A stretch of 11,607 bases of DNA, taken from assembly GCA_003551805.1 (NCBI GenBank), contig PUNR01000123.1, positions 1 to 11,607 of the forward strand, given 5' to 3'. The notes under the pieces are model-generated. The model was not told where the DNA came from, did no database searches, and saw only the letters and a program-made list of their open reading frames with translations. Made by a program: the position numbers and the translations under genes. This document shows positions 7,243 through 11,607 of this stretch, piece by piece. This stretch comes from Loktanella sp. GTDB taxonomy: Bacteria > Pseudomonadota > Alphaproteobacteria > Rhodobacterales > Rhodobacteraceae. The stretch's first letter is position 1. Each line of letters begins with the position of its first letter.

Positions 7243-7987
7243 GCACAGCCCCCTGTTTGCGAAACTGACTGCACTGGCTGCGGAAAATCCTACCTTTCGG
7301 GACGGCGCGCGTGTGATTTCGGAGCATGGCAAGCCACCACCGCTGGTCGCGCTTCTGGCCGAGATTGACAATACAGTGCTGGAACGGACGCTGGTTTTTC
7401 GGGTCGATAATGCGGTCCTGCGGGTCGCTGCCGCCGGGCGGCGTTTGCGCAGCGTGATCGACATCACCGGCGCGCCCGACAACGCCTTGGCAGGCCAGAT
7501 GCTGTCACAGGACAACCCCGATATGGTCAACGGGATCAGCGCCTTTCTGGCCCAATTGTGCAAGAATGCAGCACAGGTCACGGTGCAGATCATGCCCGCC
7601 ACACCCATCGGCAGCCCGTCACAAGCGGGCATTTCCGTCAAAACGCTGGAAGCGCCCGCCGATCCCGCCACAAACGCGCTGCCCGATTTCCTGACACCCG
7701 TTGCCGATGCTGTCACAGCCACCGTGCAGATCGTGGACGGCAATATCACCGCTACATCGGGCCAGACCGCCGCGCTGGAACAGATATGGCGCGACCAGTT
7801 CGACGCATTCCACAACCGCCAAAAGGCGATCTTTCCGCAACCGGATGCACCAATGCTGGTCTGTCTGGATCACGCACTGGGCCAAGACAAACCAGCGGCC
7901 ATTGCCAGCATCGGCAATCAGGTCAGCGTCTTTGCCTATGACCCAGCGCGCATCGGCGATATCATGACCGCGTGGCACAGCAGCTAA
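7232..7987 (+). CDS. Conserved-looking protein of unknown function, last gene of the GTPase operon
   Basis: I do not recognise this 251-aa protein. It overlaps the preceding gene by 11 nt, so it is likely translated with it. It is soluble, with no signal peptide or TM helix. Visible features are a short strand/helix region with LVFRVDNAVLRV (56-67) and GRRLRSVIDITG (70-81), an Ala/Pro-rich middle (125-160), and a C-terminal part with MLVCLDHALG (about 207-216) and VFAYDP (231-236). There are no nucleotide-binding motifs. It could be a second adaptor of the GTPases, but no function is assigned. No strong ribosome site precedes its start. Its stop overlaps the stop of the opposite-strand dehydrogenase gene. 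Confidence 0.8.
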   Translation: MPDKHSPLFAKLTALAAENPTFRDGARVISEHGKPPPLVALLAEIDNTVLERTLVFRVDNAVLRVAAAGRRLRSVIDITGAPDNALAGQMLSQDNPDMVNGISAFLAQLCKNAAQVTVQIMPATPIGSPSQAGISVKTLEAPADPATNALPDFLTPVADAVTATVQIVDGNITATSGQTAALEQIWRDQFDAFHNRQKAIFPQPDAPMLVCLDHALGQDKPAAIASIGNQVSVFAYDPARIGDIMTAWHSS

Positions 7988-8880
7988 AGCCGCGCTGGAA
8001 ACCCTTCTGCCCGCAGATCGGTTCCCAACAGATCCTCCAGCAATTTCACAATCATCGGCGATTGCGCCTGCCCGCCATAGGCCGCACGCGCGGCGACATA
8101 GGTCTGTTCCGTCGCCCCTGCCAAATCCAGCGGCACCCCGAATTCCCGCCCGAAATCCAGCGCAAACCCCAGATCCTTCAGCGCCAGATCAATATTGAAC
8201 GCAATATCATAAGACCCGTTCAGCACCAGCGCGCCTTCGGTTTCATGCACGAAAGAATTGCCCGATGACGCCTTGATCGCATGCCACGCCTGCCCAAGAT
8301 CAAGACCCCCGCGTTTGGCCAGCATCAATGCCTCGCCACAGGCTTTCAGATGGATGAACGCCAGCATATTGGTGATGACCTTGATGATCGACGCCGACCC
8401 CAAGGGACCGATATGGAACACCTGATTGCCGATCGCCTCCAGCGCGGGCAGGTGCAGGTCGAACAAATCCTTGTCGCCACCCGCCAGCATCGTGATCTGG
8501 CCTTGCGCTGCCAGATGCACGCCGCCTGTGACGGGCAGTTCCATCATCCGCACACCCGCTGCGGCCGCCTGATCGGCAAAGGCCAGCACATCGTCGCGAC
8601 CAAGCGTGGACATCTCGATCCAATGCGCGCCGGGTTTCATCACGGGCAATATACGCGTCAAGACCTGCGCAGTGACGGCAGGCGATGGCAGACAAGTGAT
8701 GACATGATCGACCGATGCCGCGACCGCCTCTGGCGTATCGGCCCACTGCGCGCCAGCAGCGCAAACAGCATCACCCGCCGTGCGGTTCAGGTCTGTCACA
8801 GTCAGATCAAACCCCGCACGCCGCAGACTGGCCGCACAATGCCCGCCCAGATTGCCCAGCCCGATATAGCCGTAATGCAT
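7984..8880 (-). CDS. 3-hydroxyisobutyrate dehydrogenase-family (beta-HAD) NAD(P)-dependent oxidoreductase
   Basis: This 298-aa beta-hydroxyacid dehydrogenase oxidises a 3-hydroxyacid-type substrate with NAD(P). Seen motifs are GLGNLG (7-12, Rossmann), D30 at the end of beta 2 (suggesting NAD over NADP), EMST (89-92, substrate region), PVTGG (116-120) and KVITN (167-171) with the catalytic Lys167 and Asn171. Length fits the family (about 290-300 aa). The frame extends to 8988, but the start at 8880 puts the Rossmann motif at the N-terminus as usual and is preceded by AAGGGG (8887-8892). It lies 10 bp downstream of the MttB-like gene on the same strand and is probably co-transcribed. The substrate is not deducible; the partner suggests breakdown of a methylated amine or betaine-type compound. 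Confidence 0.9.
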   Translation of the reverse strand: MHYGYIGLGNLGGHCAASLRRAGFDLTVTDLNRTAGDAVCAAGAQWADTPEAVAASVDHVITCLPSPAVTAQVLTRILPVMKPGAHWIEMSTLGRDDVLAFADQAAAAGVRMMELPVTGGVHLAAQGQITMLAGGDKDLFDLHLPALEAIGNQVFHIGPLGSASIIKVITNMLAFIHLKACGEALMLAKRGGLDLGQAWHAIKASSGNSFVHETEGALVLNGSYDIAFNIDLALKDLGFALDFGREFGVPLDLAGATEQTYVAARAAYGGQAQSPMIVKLLEDLLGTDLRAEGFPARL

Positions 8881-8886
8881 CAGTCG

Positions 8887-8892
8887 CCCCTT
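8887..8892 (-). promoter_or_regulatory. Shine-Dalgarno sequence deciding the dehydrogenase start
   Basis: AAGGGG on the minus strand lies 6 nt before ATG 8880 and overlaps the stop codon of the MttB-like gene (8891-8893), which suggests translational coupling. No longer start is needed. Confidence 0.65.
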
Positions 8893-10429
8893 AGTTGAAA
8901 TAAATCCGGTAATCCGCGCGGATCGCCGCATCAATCGCAGGGTCAATCTGGCGCCCCGCCTTTGCCAGAATGTCATTCTTGCGGGCAATCGCCTTATCCA
9001 GCAGTTGCGGACGATCCGCTTCCGCCCATTCTTTTGGGCTCATCCGATTGCCAAGCACGGGATAGATATACTCCGTCTGCATCAGTTGCAGCGTCTGGTC
9101 GGACCCGAGGTAATGGCCCGCGCCATCCAGACAGACCGCCTTCATCGCCTCAATCGATGTGCTGTCCTCGGTCACATCAATCCCGCGCACGCAGCGCATG
9201 ACCTGCCCCAGAATGTCGTCGCCCAGCACCAGCGATTCCAGACAGAAGCCCAGCAGCGACGCATGCATCCCGACCGCCTCATACACCATGTTCAGCCCCG
9301 ATAGACCCGCCAGCACATTGGTGATCCCCTGTTCCCAACCCGCCTGCATGTCGGGCAATTTGCTGTCGGAAATCCCCGCAGCAGCACCCCCCGGCAGGCC
9401 ATAGAAATGATGCATCTGCGCGCAGCCTGCCGTCAGCAGCGCCTGTTCCGCAGACCCGCCCGACATCGCCCCCGTGCGCAGGTCCGACACAAACGGCCAA
9501 GTGCCAAAGATCGCCGGATGCCCCGGTGCCATCGCGTTGACATAGACAACACCCGCCAGACATTCCGCCACCGCCTGCACGATGGCGAGCGCGATAGGTG
9601 CCGGTGCCGTCGCCCCTGCCTGCCCTGCCGATAGCAGCAGCACAGGCATGCCGCCACGGATGCAGCTTTCCATCGCCATGCAGCTTTCCTCGGCGAATTT
9701 CATCGGCGGCACGACGAAGCAGTTGGAATTGGAAATGAACGGGCGCGCGCGCCACGCGGCCTCGCCCCCCGCGATGCGGTGGATCATGTCGAAACCGGGG
9801 GCCACATGCGACGGGTCGCTGAACGACGTGCCCACGTGTTTCGTCGTGCCCGAACAGCAGGCATAGATCGTGTTCAAATCCATTTCGAGGTTATCGAGAA
9901 CATCGCGGCAGACCATCGCCCGCTGAAAGAAATGCACGTTATCAAGGTTATGCGTAATCCGTGCCGCATCGAACAAATCCTGCGCCGTGCTGTCGCGATA
10001 GGTGTTGGTCGCAAGGTCCACGATATGCACCGCGGCCCCTGCCGTGCCGAAATGCACGTTGGTGCCGGACAGGTGCAGGTCGTATTTCGGATCGCGTCCG
10101 AACAGGGTGATGTCGCGTGCGGCCTTGGCCAACATATCCTCGACCAATGCGCGCGGGAACCGCAGCCGCCCGTCCTCGCCAAGGATCGCACCGGCGCGGG
10201 TCATGATCTCGACCCCCGATTGCGGGGCCTGTGACAGCCCGATCTGTTCCAGCGCATCTAGGGCTGCATGGTGAATGCGCAGCACCTCGGCATCGGTCAA
10301 AACCTTCAGCCGCCCGCCGGGCATGCCCGCCCGCACGGGGCGTTTATCATCTGCCAACGGGGCGCTGCGCAAGGCAACCCGCGCGGCACGACCACCGCTG
10401 CGGGATTTCAACTGGATCGTGTCGGACAT
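8891..10429 (-). CDS. MttB-family corrinoid-dependent methyltransferase (non-pyrrolysine)
   Basis: This 512-aa protein has the length and fold pattern of the trimethylamine methyltransferase (MttB) family. In the non-pyrrolysine branch, members demethylate quaternary amines such as glycine betaine and pass the methyl group to a corrinoid protein. Typical segments are RSGGRAARVALR (10-21), GATAPAPIALAIVQAVAECLAG (272-293 region), FGTWPFVSDLRTGAMSGG (308-325) and FYGLPGG (342-348). No in-frame TAG is read through, so it does not belong to the pyrrolysine type. No corrinoid protein is encoded in this window and would have to be elsewhere. GGAG (10435-10438) is 5 nt before the start. The gene is followed by the dehydrogenase and faces a LysR regulator. 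The substrate could be glycine betaine, another betaine or a similar methylated compound; this is not settled by sequence. Confidence 0.88.
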   Translation of the reverse strand: MSDTIQLKSRSGGRAARVALRSAPLADDKRPVRAGMPGGRLKVLTDAEVLRIHHAALDALEQIGLSQAPQSGVEIMTRAGAILGEDGRLRFPRALVEDMLAKAARDITLFGRDPKYDLHLSGTNVHFGTAGAAVHIVDLATNTYRDSTAQDLFDAARITHNLDNVHFFQRAMVCRDVLDNLEMDLNTIYACCSGTTKHVGTSFSDPSHVAPGFDMIHRIAGGEAAWRARPFISNSNCFVVPPMKFAEESCMAMESCIRGGMPVLLLSAGQAGATAPAPIALAIVQAVAECLAGVVYVNAMAPGHPAIFGTWPFVSDLRTGAMSGGSAEQALLTAGCAQMHHFYGLPGGAAAGISDSKLPDMQAGWEQGITNVLAGLSGLNMVYEAVGMHASLLGFCLESLVLGDDILGQVMRCVRGIDVTEDSTSIEAMKAVCLDGAGHYLGSDQTLQLMQTEYIYPVLGNRMSPKEWAEADRPQLLDKAIARKNDILAKAGRQIDPAIDAAIRADYRIYFN

Positions 10430-10456
10430 GGGGGCTCCATCAGCATCTATGGCGCG

Positions 10457-10485
10457 ATATTGCGCCTAAGACTTCAGCCAAACAA
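10457..10485 (-). promoter_or_regulatory. Predicted promoter of the MttB-like operon
   Basis: On the minus strand, TTGTTT (10480-10485) and CAATAT (10457-10462) are 17 bp apart. Transcription would start near 10450, giving a leader of about 21 nt. The weak -35 is consistent with dependence on an activator. Confidence 0.45.
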
Positions 10486-10493
10486 TCAGGCAT

Positions 10494-10522
10494 ATCGGTT
10501 GTTATTGATCGGTATCACCGAT
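10494..10522. promoter_or_regulatory. LysR-type operator: T-N11-A palindrome plus extra half-site
   Basis: ATCGGTATCACCGAT (10508-10522) is a perfect inverted repeat of ATCGGT with a 3-bp centre and contains the LTTR T-N11-A pattern (T10509, A10521). A third ATCGGT lies at 10494-10499, 14 bp before the copy at 10508. Relative to the predicted MttB-like start at about 10450, the palindrome centre is near -65 and the half-site near -46. These are the usual recognition and activation positions for LysR-type regulators. Confidence 0.65.
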
Positions 10523-10540
10523 TAGGTCAGACTGGCTTTC

Positions 10541-11443
10541 ATGCAGATAGAATTGATCGAAACCTTCCTTGATCTGTGCGAAACGCGCAGCTTTAACCAG
10601 ACAGCGGAACGGCTGGGGGTGACGCAATCCACGATCTCTGGCCGGATCAAGGCGCTGGAAAAGGCGATTGGCCGCCCGCTGTTCACCCGTTCCCGCGCAG
10701 GCACGACGCTGACCACCGAAGGGCTGCGGTTCGAACCCCACGCCCGCAGCCTGCGCCACAGCTGGATCACGGCGCTGAACGCCACGCGCGACAGCGGCAT
10801 CGCAGGTGTCACCATGCGGATCGGGTTGCAGCACGACCTTGTCGGTATGGCGATCAGCGCATTGATCGGGCAGTTCCGCGCTGCCCTGCCCGATACGGTG
10901 TTTTTCTTCGAGGCCGATTATTCCGCCCAGATGTGCGCCGATCTGGTGACAGGCGTGCAAGATGTGGCGGTGCTTTACACCCCCAAAATCCACCCCGACC
11001 TCTATTTCCAGACGCTGGGCGAGGTTAGCTATCTGATGGTCTCCACCACCGCCACCAACCTGTCAGAGGTGCGCCCCGACACCTACATCCTTGCCAATTA
11101 CGCCCCCGCTTTTGCACAAAGCCATGCCGCACTGCTGCCCGACCTGACCAACGTGTCGCTGTCCATCGGGCAGAATGCGGCGATGGTCGATCTGGTCACA
11201 TCCCTGTCCGGCACCGCCTATGTGCTGGCCCCCTCTGCCCAAGCCCTGATTGCAGGCGGCCAGTGCCAGTTGGTCGCCGATGCGCCCGTCATCACCCAGC
11301 CGGTCTTTGCTGGCGTCACCCTGCGCAACCGCCACCGCGCCGCCTATCGCCGGATGGTGCGGATATTGGATGGGCATTTCGGATCCCCCGTCCCGATGAC
11401 AGCAGGCCGGTCCCTGCGCATGGCCCGCAACACAGCGCCATAG
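10541..11443 (+). CDS. LysR-type transcriptional regulator
   Basis: This 300-aa protein has the standard LTTR layout. The N-terminal winged HTH (1-65) includes SFNQTAERLGVTQSTISGRI (17-36) and the conserved PLFTRS (46-51), followed by a linker helix. The effector-binding domain (about 90-290) is of the periplasmic-binding type, as in the family. It is transcribed away from the methyltransferase/dehydrogenase pair, and the shared 111-bp gap holds its probable operator, so it is the likely regulator of that operon and of itself. The start at 10541 has no clear Shine-Dalgarno sequence. The effector ligand is probably the methylated substrate or a product, as inferred from gene position. Confidence 0.93.
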   Translation: MQIELIETFLDLCETRSFNQTAERLGVTQSTISGRIKALEKAIGRPLFTRSRAGTTLTTEGLRFEPHARSLRHSWITALNATRDSGIAGVTMRIGLQHDLVGMAISALIGQFRAALPDTVFFFEADYSAQMCADLVTGVQDVAVLYTPKIHPDLYFQTLGEVSYLMVSTTATNLSEVRPDTYILANYAPAFAQSHAALLPDLTNVSLSIGQNAAMVDLVTSLSGTAYVLAPSAQALIAGGQCQLVADAPVITQPVFAGVTLRNRHRAAYRRMVRILDGHFGSPVPMTAGRSLRMARNTAP

Positions 11444-11471
11444 CCCTTGCCGTTCCCCGACGACTCCTTTA

Positions 11472-11489
11472 GTTATGTTATAACATCAC
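11472..11489. promoter_or_regulatory. Zur-like operator palindrome
   Basis: GTTATGTTATAACATCAC matches its reverse complement at 16 of 18 positions; the central 12 bp (ATGTTATAACAT, 11475-11486) is a perfect palindrome. It resembles the AT-rich Zur boxes of proteobacteria and covers the likely -10 element (TATAAC, 11479-11484) of the next gene. COG0523 genes are often Zur-controlled. The link to Zur is by resemblance. Confidence 0.55.
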
Positions 11490-11505
11490 ACAAAAGGAGA
11501 TCGCC

Positions 11506-11607
11506 ATGCCCGACAATCGCTTGCCCGTCACCGTCCTGTCGGGGTTTCTGGGTGCGGGAAAAACCCCCCTGCTCAACCACGCCCTGAACAACCGCGAAGG
11601 CCGCCGC
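11506..11607 (+). CDS. COG0523 (CobW-like) metal-chaperone GTPase, 3' partial
   Basis: Only the first 34 codons are present. The N-terminus reads LPVTVLSGFLGAGKTPLLNH (6-25), the distinctive Walker A region of the COG0523 family of G3E GTPases, which deliver metals, notably zinc, to client proteins. The ATG follows AAGGAG (11494-11499) with 6-nt spacing. The Zur-like palindrome 17 bp upstream suggests zinc-starvation induction. Odd point: the residue after the P-loop Lys-Thr is Pro (GKTP), where family members almost always have Thr (GKTT). The rest of the gene lies outside the window, so the CXCC metal site cannot be checked. The CobW cobalamin role is less likely than the zinc role, given the operator. 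Confidence 0.85.
   Translation, partial: MPDNRLPVTVLSGFLGAGKTPLLNHALNNREGRR

Noticed and set aside
8281..8898. 205-codon plus-strand open frame opposite the dehydrogenase
   Set aside because: Both overlapping minus-strand genes carry clear family motifs; this frame has none and is His/Arg/Gln-rich.
8881..8988. Extended start for the dehydrogenase
   Set aside because: The Rossmann motif belongs at the N-terminus, the ATG at 8880 has a clear ribosome site, and the extension lies inside the MttB-like gene.

Overview
The window looks like part of a chromosome from the marine Roseobacter group (Rhodobacterales, Alphaproteobacteria). This rests on the high GC content, the Ala/Asp-rich alphaproteobacterial protein style, and the familiar family of MttB-like methyltransferases with a dehydrogenase partner. 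It is an inference from style and gene content, not from a marker gene. The coding density is very high and there are no RNA genes, insertion sequences or CRISPR arrays that I can see.

Region 1 (1-7987, all + strand) is a signalling and GTPase block. It opens with the C-terminal part of a membrane protein (one TM helix, a Pro/Ala linker and two PDZ-like units) whose start lies outside the window. It could be the tail of a transmembrane Ser/Thr kinase, but no kinase domain is visible. Next come an FHA phosphothreonine-binding protein, a PP2C-type phosphatase and a GTPase-like protein with a P-loop but no recognisable G3 motif; the last three genes overlap. After a 126-bp gap with a promoter-like sequence comes a second run: a 695-aa dynamin-family GTPase, a 269-aa small GTPase, a 120-aa Roadblock/LC7-like protein and a 251-aa protein I do not recognise. 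All four overlap at their starts and stops. I read the block as a phospho-signalling unit (phosphatase and FHA reader, probably with a kinase upstream) coupled to a set of GTPases that may act at the membrane. I know of no described system with this combination, and it is the best candidate here for new biology.

Region 2 (7984-10429, - strand) meets region 1 tail to tail with overlapping stop codons. It holds a two-gene operon: an MttB-family corrinoid methyltransferase without pyrrolysine, and a 3-hydroxyisobutyrate dehydrogenase-family oxidoreductase. A LysR-type regulator (10541-11443) diverges from it. The 111-bp gap between them carries a perfect T-N11-A palindrome plus a third half-site, placed relative to the predicted methyltransferase promoter as is typical for LysR-type activation.

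Region 3 (11444-11607) holds a Zur-like palindrome followed by the first 34 codons of a COG0523 (CobW-like) GTPase, which suggests a zinc-starvation gene that continues past the window edge.
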